22,278 bases of DNA, from NCBI GenBank assembly GCA_003452395.1, contig DMOI01000060.1, positions 1 to 22,278 of the forward strand, written 5' to 3'. Below are positions 1 to 7,789 of this stretch, piece by piece. The notes under the pieces are model-generated. The model was given only the letters and a program-made list of their open reading frames with translations, was not told where the DNA came from and did no database searches. Made by a program: the position numbers and the translations under genes. Every line of letters begins with the position of its first letter. Positions within the stretch are counted from its first letter, which is position 1. The DNA comes from Clostridiales bacterium. Lineage in GTDB: Bacteria; Bacillota; Clostridia; Lachnospirales; UBA12420.

Positions 1-15
1 ATTTGCATTTTTGCA

Positions 16-24
16 TGTTATAAT
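16..24 (+). promoter_or_regulatory. Extended -10 promoter for tRNA-Ser
   Basis: TG-T-TATAAT at 16-24 is a perfect extended -10 element about 27 bases before the mature tRNA-Ser 5' end, a usual distance for a tRNA precursor. The matching -35 would lie at or beyond the left edge of the window and cannot be judged. Confidence 0.7.
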
Positions 25-50
25 ACTAATTACGTTGTATGAAAAACTTT

Positions 51-141
51 GGAGAAGTACTCAAGTGGCTAAAGAGGAGCCTCTGCTAAGGGCTTAGATC
101 GTCTTAAAAACGGTGCGAGGGTTCAAATCCCTCCTTCTCCG
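51..141 (+). tRNA. tRNA-Ser (anticodon GCU)
   Basis: The acceptor stem GGAGAAG (51-57) pairs with CTTCTCC (134-140) and is followed by discriminator G141, the usual serine determinant. The anticodon stem AGCCT/GGGCT closes the seven-base loop CTGCTAA, so the anticodon is GCT (85-87), reading AGC and AGU. A long variable arm (about 95-117), diagnostic of a class II tRNA, precedes the T arm with its GTTCAAATC loop. No 3' CCA is encoded, so it must be added after transcription. Confidence 0.96.
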
Positions 142-158
142 TTATAAACATAGCAAAT

Positions 159-204
159 CAGATGTTAGAATTCAGAAAAGCTCTGATTTCACATCTGTTT
201 TTTT
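159..204 (+). terminator. Intrinsic terminator-like hairpin after tRNA-Ser
   Basis: CAGATGT (159-165) pairs with ACATCTG (191-197). Inside it, GAATTCAGA pairs with TCTGATTTC apart from one mismatch, around an AAAGC loop. Seven T residues (198-204) follow at once. An alternative pairing of AAATCAGA (155-162) with TCTGATTT (182-189) excludes the outer stem. The hairpin stands between the two tRNA genes. Confidence 0.75.
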
Positions 205-216
205 GCGTACTTTCGT

Positions 217-290
217 GCACATATAGCTCAACTGGATAGAGCATCAGACTTCGGATCTGAATGTTGTGGGTTCGATTCCTACTATGTGCG
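217..290 (+). tRNA. tRNA-Arg (anticodon UCG)
   Basis: The acceptor stem GCACATA (217-223) pairs with TATGTGC (283-289), followed by discriminator G290. The D arm is GCTC/GAGC. The anticodon stem TCAGA/TCTGA closes the loop CTTCGGA, giving anticodon TCG (251-253), which reads CGA and by wobble CGG. The T loop is TTCGATT. CCA is not encoded. No clear -10 element is seen between the preceding hairpin and this gene. Confidence 0.95.
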
Positions 291-302
291 ATTATAAAAA
301 CC

Positions 303-332
303 AAAAAGCGGAGTCAGTTGACCTCGCTTTTT
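303..332. terminator. Terminator between tRNA-Arg and the convergent CDS
   Basis: AAAAAGCG (303-310) pairs with CGCTTTTT (325-332); after one G-T wobble and one mismatch, GTCA pairs with TGAC. The A and T arms flank the stem on both sides, so it can end transcription of tRNA-Arg on the plus strand and of the minus-strand gene that stops at 340. Confidence 0.75.
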
Positions 333-339
333 ACGTCTT

Positions 340-1569
340 TTAGTCTACCAAATATACCAATTTATAAATTTTCTTAACTACATCTGGCACTTTATCAATT
401 ATTTTAAATACATATCCTTGCCGTTCTGTTTCATCCCTTATCATCATAAACTTAATATTAAGCTTTAACATGTCTTCATCTTTATAATAAATCTCAATCT
501 GAAACTCTTTATTATCTTCAAATAATAAATACTCTTTATCCCACACTTTTAAACTGTGTGTTGCTATTTCGATTTCACTGAATTCTAATTCTTTTTCCGG
601 TATTCTTACCTTTATTTCTTTATCTATTATAGTCCTTATAGATTGTCTATTCATTTTCTCGATATCTTCTATAATCAAAAGTCCTCCATCTTTATTCTTC
701 TTTTCAAAATAATTCAAGACACACTTCAAATAATATATTCCATCAAAAACTTCGTAATAAGGAATATCATTATACTCTAGCTGTACATATATATATTCCA
801 AATTAAACATACCAGTATATTCACTTATAACTAATGCTTTTATTTCTTGCTCCTGAACCTCATTTTTATATATAGAAATATCAAAGTTTTGGCTTACATT
901 ATTTCTTATATTTGCAAGTTTCACCTTATCTAGAATCTTTTTAGATGGTATCAACTGGTCATCGTATTCCACAAAATTCAACCTTGAATTTGCAGTGCTC
1001 CAACAAATACCCCAATTAATATTTGGTATTTCATCTGCCATATACTCAAAATCAGACCATGTGTCACCTACAACTCTACCTCGTGTCGGCTTTGCTCCTT
1101 GAACTTCTATAAGTATTTCAATGCCCATGTTTAATACGCTGCTTGCTAGTTCTTTGAAAAACCATACGTGTTTATCTATGTATTTTTGCGTTTCATTATC
1201 CTCACATTTTGATCCAGAAAATATAACCTTTACGCCTTGTTTTATTCCATTTTCTTCTAACACTTTATATAAGTTATACAAAAATTGTTTATGCTTAACT
1301 ATCGACTTTTGATATTGTTCATCATCAATATATTCAGTATAATATCCATCAATTGGCCTCGAACGTAATATTACTTGCATATTATTATATTTTATACACT
1401 GCAGAATATTATTCATAAACATCTCTAAATATTCATCCAAGAATATATTATACTCCATATTTATAGCCTCTATACCATATTCACTCATTTTTTTAAATTC
1501 TTCATCCATCTGCTCTAATGTCATATTATAAAATCTAACTGCATCTAAATCTATGCTTATTTTATTCAA
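340..1569 (-). CDS. Sugar-isomerase-like TIM barrel with C-terminal PilZ-like domain
   Basis: 409 residues from a TTG codon. The upstream GGGGGTGA is seven of eight bases of the ideal GGAGGTGA, with eight bases between GGGGG and this TTG; a GTG at 1578 lies inside that SD and is less likely. Residues about 2-285 alternate strands and helices like the xylose-isomerase/sugar-phosphate-isomerase barrel, including IEVQG near 155 and GICWSTANS near 187-195. In active relatives the latter segment usually has a metal-binding Asp and His; here Ser and Asn stand there. Residues about 300-409 look like PilZ: RQSIR (308-312) fits the c-di-GMP-binding RxxxR, and about 22 residues later EIATHS (334-339) sits where D/NxSxxG is expected but has lost the key residues. 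No signal peptide or membrane segment is visible. The fusion is inferred from motif order. A plain barrel protein with an unrelated C-terminal beta domain is the alternative. Confidence 0.6.
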   Translation of the reverse strand: MNKISIDLDAVRFYNMTLEQMDEEFKKMSEYGIEAINMEYNIFLDEYLEMFMNNILQCIKYNNMQVILRSRPIDGYYTEYIDDEQYQKSIVKHKQFLYNLYKVLEENGIKQGVKVIFSGSKCEDNETQKYIDKHVWFFKELASSVLNMGIEILIEVQGAKPTRGRVVGDTWSDFEYMADEIPNINWGICWSTANSRLNFVEYDDQLIPSKKILDKVKLANIRNNVSQNFDISIYKNEVQEQEIKALVISEYTGMFNLEYIYVQLEYNDIPYYEVFDGIYYLKCVLNYFEKKNKDGGLLIIEDIEKMNRQSIRTIIDKEIKVRIPEKELEFSEIEIATHSLKVWDKEYLLFEDNKEFQIEIYYKDEDMLKLNIKFMMIRDETERQGYVFKIIDKVPDVVKKIYKLVYLVD

Positions 1570-1600
1570 AACCTTCACCCCCGTAAAATACAGTCAAAAA

Positions 1601-1635
1601 TTGAAAGTTGAAAGTTGAAAGTTAAGAATTAGAAA
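1601..1635. repeat. Tandem heptamer repeat, unit TTGAAAG, five units
   Basis: Three exact TTGAAAG units (1601-1621) are followed by two diverged units, TTAAGAA and TTAGAAA. The block lies about 30 bases upstream of the TIM-barrel/PilZ start, so the minus-strand mRNA would carry CUUUCAA repeats. A related block lies at 14373-14407. Confidence 0.8.
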
Positions 1636-1681
1636 TTCTTTATCTCTTTGTTTTCTACATTTCATTTTCTGTTTTCGATTT

Positions 1682-2119
1682 TTATGTTATTATATCAAGC
1701 AACAACCCTCGTATTTCATCAACCCTGTTTAAAATCGAGATGTGATCTTTTTCTTCTTTTATTAATTCTTGTGCAAGGTCGTCTATATCTTTATTTATTA
1801 GCTTGATTATACCGTAAACTCTATGTCGTCCTCTTTTATCTAAAAAATTTTCTCTTGAAAACTTATGTGAATGTGCTACCACTTCATTTATAAATTCAGT
1901 AACAAGAGCCCTGTATTTTTTTAAATATTTGAAATCCATATGTTCTGATAATTGCTTGCCTTGGACCGATATATCCCCCATCAATAAATTGAGTTTCTCC
2001 TTGAGTTGTCCTTCTTCTATTTTACTTAGAAGCGTAAATGAAAAGTCTTTTCCTGTATGTTCTACCCTTTTTGTTTCAATATTAGTAACATTAGTTGTAT
2101 CAACTCTTTTTATATCCAT
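1682..2119 (-). CDS. yaaR: YaaR family protein (DUF327)
   Basis: 145 residues, close to the usual size of this Firmicutes family. A short disordered N-terminus is followed by a helical body with the family's characteristic C-terminal half: a YLKKYRALVTEFINEVV segment, basic KRGRHRVYGIIKLINKD, then LIKEEKDHISILNRVDEIRGLLLDII. No membrane segment or catalytic motif is seen. YaaR proteins have no firmly established biochemical role. The ATG has AAGAAGG just upstream. A 79-base gap separates it from the upstream yitT-like gene. It is not in the usual neighbourhood with yaaQ/holB. Confidence 0.85.
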   Translation of the reverse strand: MDIKRVDTTNVTNIETKRVEHTGKDFSFTLLSKIEEGQLKEKLNLLMGDISVQGKQLSEHMDFKYLKKYRALVTEFINEVVAHSHKFSRENFLDKRGRHRVYGIIKLINKDIDDLAQELIKEEKDHISILNRVDEIRGLLLDIIT

Positions 2120-2198
2120 AGCATCAGCCTTCTTTTTTAATAAATAGACACTCCTACCCGACGCAAAGTTCTTCGTAAGGTGCTTTCAAACCTTTTTA

Positions 2199-3119
2199 TT
2201 ACTCTATTTTTTTCTCTTCCTCGTCATTCGTCGTACTTTCACATGTAACTTTCACTACCTTTGAGGAATCTTTTCTTTTATACCCTTTACCTATAACCTC
2301 AACATTTCCTATAGTAATTAACGCTGATTCATCTATTGCTTGTACTATTGTTTTCAATTTTGATATTTCGAGTCTAGATACAACTACGTACAGAACATTT
2401 GTTGTTGCACCATCATATCCACCCTTTCCATTAAGCAACGTAAGACCCCTACCTAACTTTACTATTATCGCTTTTGATATTTCTTTATGCATACACGAAA
2501 TAATCATTACTACTTTAGACCCGTCAAATCCCTCTACAACTATGTCTATGGTCTTGAATGCTATAAAATATGCTATCAGCGAATACATGGCTTTTTCCCA
2601 ACCAAATACAAACCCAGCACTACTCAATATGAAAAGATTGAAAAACATTATTATTTCACCTATCGAAAAATCCGTTTTTTTATCTAATATTATTGCAACT
2701 ATCTCAGTTCCATCTAGTGATCCGCCATGTTTTATTATAAGTCCGACTCCTGCTCCAATTATTATTCCCCCAAATACTGCAGCGAGCAATAAATCTTCTG
2801 TTACAACGGAACCTATTTTACTAACTACTGATACACCTATTGACAGACATATTACCGAAAAAATAGTTATTATAGTAAATATCTTACCTATGTATTTATA
2901 TCCTATTATGAAAAATGGTATGTTAATTACAAATGTGAATATTCCGAGTGGCAACCCACTAAGGTAGCTGAGTATAATAGATATACCGACTACTCCACCA
3001 TCTATTATCTCGTTAGGTATCAAAAACATTTCGAGTCCTATTGATGTAAGAATCGCTCCAAATATAATAAATGTAATTTTATTTGTTATAAAATATATCG
3101 AATTGTACTTCTTATGCAT
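2199..3119 (-). CDS. YitT family membrane protein (DUF161 + DUF2179)
   Basis: 306 residues when started at the ATG behind AAGGAGG with an eight-base spacer; an in-frame ATG 12 codons upstream (3155) has no SD. The N-terminal two thirds hold about five or six hydrophobic segments, with the typical IPNEIIDGGVVGISIIL and GGSLDGTEIVAIIL motifs of the YitT family. The soluble C-terminal DUF2179 domain includes GRGLTLLNGKGGYDG and the conserved VVSRLEISKLKTIVQAID stretch. This is an integral membrane protein of unknown substrate; some relatives are suspected transporters. The gene follows helD after about 99 bases. A second DUF2179-bearing membrane protein lies at 11990-12520. Confidence 0.9.
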   Translation of the reverse strand: MHKKYNSIYFITNKITFIIFGAILTSIGLEMFLIPNEIIDGGVVGISIILSYLSGLPLGIFTFVINIPFFIIGYKYIGKIFTIITIFSVICLSIGVSVVSKIGSVVTEDLLLAAVFGGIIIGAGVGLIIKHGGSLDGTEIVAIILDKKTDFSIGEIIMFFNLFILSSAGFVFGWEKAMYSLIAYFIAFKTIDIVVEGFDGSKVVMIISCMHKEISKAIIVKLGRGLTLLNGKGGYDGATTNVLYVVVSRLEISKLKTIVQAIDESALITIGNVEVIGKGYKRKDSSKVVKVTCESTTNDEEEKKIE

Positions 3120-3218
3120 AGATTCATCCTCCTTTATATACCCCACACTTGTCATTGCAAAGTGTAATCCCTGTTTTATTTTTATATTCTTTAATATTTA
3201 CTTTGGCACTTTACTCAA

Positions 3219-5423
3219 TTATCTTGTACTCTGCACATCATAATAGCTTTCATCTATCCCCTCTATATAACTGTTTATCTCTCCTATATTGTACATTACA
3301 AGCTTATGTAATGGTCTCGTACACATAGTGTAGAATAATTTTTTATCTATATTTTCAATATAATTTTCTTTATTTATATTGTACAATATTACTCCGTCAA
3401 ATTCAAGCCCTTTTGCAAGATAAGATGGAATAATTACAGCTTTATGTCTAAATTTTATATCATCCTTCCTTATTAGGTCAACATCTGTTTTATTTTTCAA
3501 CATTTCATAAACTTCACTAGCTTGCTCAGATGATTTGCATATTATTCCCACGCTTTTCATATGCTCACTCTTAAATTCCTGTAGATTTTTTACTATTCCC
3601 TCTATTATTTGAGCGTCACTTTCCACATTAAAGATCTGAGGCTTACCATGATATCTTTCTATTTCTTGGATGGTATCATCATTTAAAATTTGCCTGCTAA
3701 ACTTTGTTATTTCTGAACTTGACCTAAAACTTTTGCTGAGTTTCATTATAACTGAATTATTTTTAGTAAATATTTGCTTGATTGAATCATAGTCTTTATA
3801 ATCAACAAAAGGATGTATTGACTGATTTATATCACCTAACACTGTCAATTTTGCATTAGTAAATATATTTCTTACAATCTCATATTGTATTACAGAATAA
3901 TCTTGTGCTTCGTCAATCATCACATGTTTTATAGTATTTGCTTTATAAAATCCCTGCATTTTACCTTGCAAATATAAGAGTGGTGCTATGTCTTCATGAT
4001 ATATTTCTTTGTTATCAAGTTTACGAGTAGTATCATCGCATATTGCATCTATATCATAACCTTTTGCGCCACTTTTCTCAATTATTTTTTTGAATAATAT
4101 TTTATCTTTATACAAATTTTTATACATATCAAGAGCATTCATCTTTACAATATTTTTCTTTAATCTTCTCCTTAGTTCCTCTATCTTTTTATCAGATAAT
4201 CTACCATCATCATATATCATGACGGCTCTATTTATTATTTTATCAATACGCATTACAATTGGTAAATCCTTATAATCATCAAAGAACAACTTACTCATTT
4301 CACTTTTAGTAATAGCCACAACTTTCTCATCTTTTCCTGTATGTCTTGTCTGTTCTGCTTTTCTCTCTATTACTATGTCTTGCATTTTCAAAATCTCATT
4401 TCCTATGTATTCGATATAGTTGTTTATTATATCTAGCATCTGCACTGACATTTTTAGCTTTATTGCATTTAATCTTGATTCTCTTTTCCCCTCATTACTA
4501 TATATGTATTCTAATTGATCATTTAAGCTTTCTATACTTTCAAACTCATCCTCTAGGAAACTTATTGAATATTCATTAAATGTGGTTTGTAGTACGTTTT
4601 CTTCACCCATTTCTGGAAGTACGCTTGATATATAATCCATAAATACTTGATTTGGCGAGAAAATTAATATATTATTATATCTCACTTGCTTGCCGTGCTT
4701 GTATAAAAGATATGCTATCCTATGTAAAGCAACTGATGTCTTTCCGCTACCTGCAGGTCCTTGCACTACCAAAACATCATGCCCCTCGTCTCTTATTATT
4801 TGATTTTGTTCTTTTTGTATAGTTGTAACAATGTTTTTCATCTTTTCATTTGTGTTTTGGCTTAATACATCTTGTAATATCTCATCTTCTATCTTTACAT
4901 CACTATTAAATATATATTTTATTTTATCTTTTTCTATTTTGTACTGCCTCTTTAAAAAAATATCGCCTTCTATAGTTCCCATTGGTGCATCATAAACTGC
5001 TGGCCCTGTTTCATAATCATAATACATGCTGGCGAAAGGAGTCCTCCAGTCATAAACATAAATATCAAGCGTATTCTCATCTATTAAATTTCCAATCCCT
5101 ATATAATAAGGCTTTATCTCTTTTTCAACAGTTTCTTTATAATCTAACCTACCAAAATAAGCTGATTCTTGCATCCTATGTAGAGCGATTGTCGTAGCTT
5201 TTAGATAATCTTCCATACTTTCTTTCATGGCTATCTCACCCATAAAAGATGCTTTCTCAGCACCATCTATGTTATGTGTCCAAACATATTTTTTAATTTC
5301 CAATAATTCTTCTTTTTTTATGTCATATTCGCCTGATCTTTTTTTCAATTGTTCATCTAGCTTTAGCATTACATTACTTAAATATTTTTCCTCTATCTTA
5401 TATTCTTCTCTCGTTATATCCAT
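3219..5423 (-). CDS. helD: HelD-type RNA polymerase-associated helicase (UvrD-like, SF1)
   Basis: 734 residues, close to B. subtilis HelD. The N-terminal part (about 1-90) is a charged helical region expected to form the coiled-coil arm inserted into RNA polymerase. It is followed by the HelD-typical YFGRLDY and YVYDWRTPFASMYY segments. Walker A is GPAGSGKT at 222-229, Walker B MIDEAQD at 502-508, then the LGDINQSIHP motif and a C-terminal 2A-like domain with AKGLEFDGVILYN and TMCTRPLHKL. HelD proteins use ATP to strip RNA polymerase from DNA and help recycle it; the HelR branch in actinobacteria protects against rifamycins. The ATG follows AGGAAGGAG. The leader carries a short ORF and a terminator-like hairpin, which suggests attenuation control. 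Confidence 0.93.
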   Translation of the reverse strand: MDITREEYKIEEKYLSNVMLKLDEQLKKRSGEYDIKKEELLEIKKYVWTHNIDGAEKASFMGEIAMKESMEDYLKATTIALHRMQESAYFGRLDYKETVEKEIKPYYIGIGNLIDENTLDIYVYDWRTPFASMYYDYETGPAVYDAPMGTIEGDIFLKRQYKIEKDKIKYIFNSDVKIEDEILQDVLSQNTNEKMKNIVTTIQKEQNQIIRDEGHDVLVVQGPAGSGKTSVALHRIAYLLYKHGKQVRYNNILIFSPNQVFMDYISSVLPEMGEENVLQTTFNEYSISFLEDEFESIESLNDQLEYIYSNEGKRESRLNAIKLKMSVQMLDIINNYIEYIGNEILKMQDIVIERKAEQTRHTGKDEKVVAITKSEMSKLFFDDYKDLPIVMRIDKIINRAVMIYDDGRLSDKKIEELRRRLKKNIVKMNALDMYKNLYKDKILFKKIIEKSGAKGYDIDAICDDTTRKLDNKEIYHEDIAPLLYLQGKMQGFYKANTIKHVMIDEAQDYSVIQYEIVRNIFTNAKLTVLGDINQSIHPFVDYKDYDSIKQIFTKNNSVIMKLSKSFRSSSEITKFSRQILNDDTIQEIERYHGKPQIFNVESDAQIIEGIVKNLQEFKSEHMKSVGIICKSSEQASEVYEMLKNKTDVDLIRKDDIKFRHKAVIIPSYLAKGLEFDGVILYNINKENYIENIDKKLFYTMCTRPLHKLVMYNIGEINSYIEGIDESYYDVQSTR

Positions 5424-5452
5424 GTTTTTTCTCCTTCCTTTAATTCAACGCG

Positions 5453-5480
5453 AAAAACGAGTCATAAAAGGCTCGTCCTT
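5453..5480 (-). terminator. Terminator-like hairpin in the helD leader (putative attenuator)
   Basis: On the minus strand ACGAG pairs with CTCGT, the stem can extend outward by AAGG against TTTT, and a run of five T residues follows. The stem is only moderately strong, with one C-A mismatch near the loop. It lies between the leader ORF and the helD RBS, where no gene would be expected to end. Confidence 0.5.
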
Positions 5481-5490
5481 TATCAAAATA

Positions 5491-5520
5491 TCAAACAAGA
5501 GCAACCAACAATATTTTCAT
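5491..5520 (-). CDS. Putative leader peptide MKILLVALV upstream of helD
   Basis: Nine codons plus TGA. The ATG has a strong SD (AAAAGGAG) with a seven-base spacer, and a sigma-A-like promoter begins about 40 bases upstream. The stop codon is 10 bases before the 5' arm of the terminator-like hairpin, so a ribosome paused at the end of the ORF would cover that arm. The very hydrophobic peptide resembles the style of antibiotic-sensing leader peptides such as those of erm and ABC-F genes. Its role is inferred from layout alone. Confidence 0.5.
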   Translation of the reverse strand: MKILLVALV

Positions 5521-5556
5521 CTTGTCACTCCTTTTGTACATCTACAATTTACAATT

Positions 5557-5584
5557 AGTATATCACATTTTTATCAAAAAGCAA
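5557..5584 (-). promoter_or_regulatory. Sigma-A-type promoter for the helD leader
   Basis: Minus-strand TTGCTT (5579-5584) and TATACT (5557-5562) are 16 bases apart, with a TG one base before the -10. Transcription would start near 5550, giving a leader of roughly 125 bases before helD. Confidence 0.6.
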
Positions 5585-5594
5585 GGTTTTTAAT

Positions 5595-5639
5595 TGTAAA
5601 AAATAAAAGTAGATTCGTAAACTACTTTTATTTTTTACA
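5595..5639 (-). terminator. 18-bp terminator of the chemoreceptor gene
   Basis: TGTAAAAAATAAAAGTAG (5595-5612) is a perfect inverted complement of 5622-5639, around a nine-base loop. It starts six bases after the mcp stop codon. The helD promoter begins about 10 bases beyond it, so it insulates helD from the receptor gene. Confidence 0.9.
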
Positions 5640-5645
5640 TTACTT

Positions 5646-7748
5646 CTATGATTTAAATTTAGAAATTAATTGTTGTAACTCAGTTGCCATACCTTCTAAC
5701 GTTTCAGAACTTTTAGCAACGTTCTTACTATTATTAAATATCTTGTCAGCCATTTCAAGCACTTCTTCTGTCGTAGCTGAAAGTTCTTGTGTTGTTGCAG
5801 CCTGTTCTTCTGTAGTAGCTGATACTTCTTGTGCGGTAATTGTCATATTATTAATATTATCAAGCATTTTCATAACTAATTTATTATTATTATCTATTGC
5901 ATCAAATATCTTTTTATAATTAACTCCTGCATTTTCTACAGTTACTACACCTTCTTCAATTACTTTTGTACTTTCTTTTGACTCTTCTACTGTCCTTGAA
6001 ATTACATTTTCTACTTTTCCAATTAATTCAGATATATTTGTTGTAGCATGTGTTGAATTCTCTGCTAATTTTCTGATTTCATCAGCTACAACTGCAAAAC
6101 CTTTCCCTGACTCACCTGCTCTTGCGGCTTCTATAGCTGCATTAAGAGCTAACAAATTTGTCTGCCCCGCTATTTCTTCTATTAATTGTACTATACTTTT
6201 TATCTGTGATGCAGAGTCTCCAACTTCATGTATTGACCCTGAGAGTCTTATGATAGAGTCACTTATAATATTTATTTTTTTGATTATTATATCCATATCT
6301 TCTTTACTTTGTGTTGAAATTAGTATTGTTTCTTCTCCCGTTTGTCTTACTAGACTTCCACTTTCATGGGTTACATTAATCATTTCCGAAAGCTTACTTA
6401 TATTATCTGCTACGTCATTAATAGCGGTTGCCATTTGTTCCATGGTACTAGATGTTTCCTTCATAGAAGTAGCTTGTACTCTAGACGCGTTTGTCATATC
6501 ATTTGAAATTTCTTTATTTTTTATCGCTGACTGTGCCAAATTATTAGATACACCTGTAATTGAATTGACTGTTTTTCTCATGTTCTCAGTTATTAAATTA
6601 AACCCTCTCGCAAGTGAGCCTATTTCATCCTTTCTATTTGTGTATTCTTCTTTTATATAACTTGTAAAGTCACCCTTCGCTATATCTGTGCAGTATTTCT
6701 CCATTGTTTTAACTGGACTCGATATTGAATTTGAAATAACCCAAATAATAAGAAATAGTAATCCTAATCCTATTATCATAACTATAATTAATACACCTAT
6801 TATTTTATTTACCTCTTTTGTCAACTCATTTGCTGGAACAACACTTGCAATTGTCCAAGGTGTTATTGTATTCCCAAAATTAGTTGGTAAAAATACCATC
6901 GTAGATTCTTTATTGTCATTCCATAGTTTTTCATGTGCCTTATATTCTTTTCCATTTGTTATAGCATCCTTTATAGTTTCTTTATTAGTTAAATTAGTAT
7001 CATAAATACTCGTTCCTACTAATTCTGCTTTAGGGTGTGCAACAAATAATCCAGTATTTGATAATACCATTCCATATCCGGTATCAAATAATTTAACTCT
7101 TGAGTTAATAGTTTGTAATGTTTCCAAAGATATATCTGCGCCTACAACCCCAACAACTTTATTATCGATTTTTATTGGTACTACGATAGACGTTATAAGT
7201 ACCTGCTTTCCACCAACATTATAAAGATATGGATCCAGTATTGTTTCTTGTCCACTATCCCTCGCTAATAAATAATAATCTCCCGCTCCTGGCTCATCAT
7301 AAGCCTCAAGTGGAACTAAGCTAACTTTATCTCCATCTCTAAACTGGTAAGGAACAAATCTTCCTGTATCATCATCACCTTGTTGATTTTTAAAGTGCTC
7401 ATCTTTACCATCAAAGGCATTTGGTTCCCATGCTGTCCAGGTTGCTAATAAATCTGGATTGCTTTTTACTGAGTTTATCAACATTTTATTGTAAACATCC
7501 CTATCTACATATCCTTGTTGTTTTAAAACTTGAAAGTCGCTCGCCAACCCCCTCACAACAGAAAAACTAGAATTAACCTTGTCTTTTATTTCTTCCGATA
7601 TCTTGTTAGCTTCTAATTTTACTACTTTCGCTGATTGCTCTGTTGCATATGTATACATTAATATCCCCACTGATAATATAGACACTACAAAAATTAAAAA
7701 AGTGCTTACTGATATCCCCAATATCATCTTACTTTTTATTGACTTCAT
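5646..7748 (-). CDS. Methyl-accepting chemotaxis protein, dCache sensor
   Basis: 700 residues with classic receptor layout: TM1 about 8-31; a periplasm-facing double-Cache domain about 40-310, with a TWTAWEPNAFDG segment, YYLLARDSGQETILDPY and GVVGADISLETLQ; TM2 about 316-340; a HAMP domain to about 395; then the long cytoplasmic coiled coil. The hairpin tip contains the near-invariant GQTNLLALNAAIEAARAGE followed by GKGFAVVADEIRKLAENS, which contacts CheA and CheW. Gln/Glu-rich stretches such as TTEEQAATTQELSATTEE are likely methylation sites. There is no obvious C-terminal CheR-docking pentapeptide. The ligand cannot be read from the sequence. The ATG follows GGGGAG. It is monocistronic between its own promoter and terminator, and its promoter is sigma-A type, not sigma-D. 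Confidence 0.96.
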   Translation of the reverse strand: MKSIKSKMILGISVSTFLIFVVSILSVGILMYTYATEQSAKVVKLEANKISEEIKDKVNSSFSVVRGLASDFQVLKQQGYVDRDVYNKMLINSVKSNPDLLATWTAWEPNAFDGKDEHFKNQQGDDDTGRFVPYQFRDGDKVSLVPLEAYDEPGAGDYYLLARDSGQETILDPYLYNVGGKQVLITSIVVPIKIDNKVVGVVGADISLETLQTINSRVKLFDTGYGMVLSNTGLFVAHPKAELVGTSIYDTNLTNKETIKDAITNGKEYKAHEKLWNDNKESTMVFLPTNFGNTITPWTIASVVPANELTKEVNKIIGVLIIVMIIGLGLLFLIIWVISNSISSPVKTMEKYCTDIAKGDFTSYIKEEYTNRKDEIGSLARGFNLITENMRKTVNSITGVSNNLAQSAIKNKEISNDMTNASRVQATSMKETSSTMEQMATAINDVADNISKLSEMINVTHESGSLVRQTGEETILISTQSKEDMDIIIKKINIISDSIIRLSGSIHEVGDSASQIKSIVQLIEEIAGQTNLLALNAAIEAARAGESGKGFAVVADEIRKLAENSTHATTNISELIGKVENVISRTVEESKESTKVIEEGVVTVENAGVNYKKIFDAIDNNNKLVMKMLDNINNMTITAQEVSATTEEQAATTQELSATTEEVLEMADKIFNNSKNVAKSSETLEGMATELQQLISKFKS

Positions 7749-7789
7749 AATTTCAACTCCCCTATATATTTTTTAACTTCACAATGTAA

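Noticed and set aside
51..340. tRNA genes as an integration site for a mobile element
   Set aside because: No integrase, no repeated tRNA 3' end elsewhere in the window, and the downstream genes look like core chromosome.
2158..2193. GACGCAAAG on the plus strand, a word typical of c-di-GMP-I (GEMM) riboswitches
   Set aside because: The upstream GGGCAAACC-type arm, GNRA tetraloop and receptor stem are missing, and there is no plus-strand gene downstream for it to control.
5227..5919. 230-codon plus-strand open frame
   Set aside because: It spans the antisense of helD, its leader and mcp, including the mcp terminator; it has no SD and no recognisable protein pattern.
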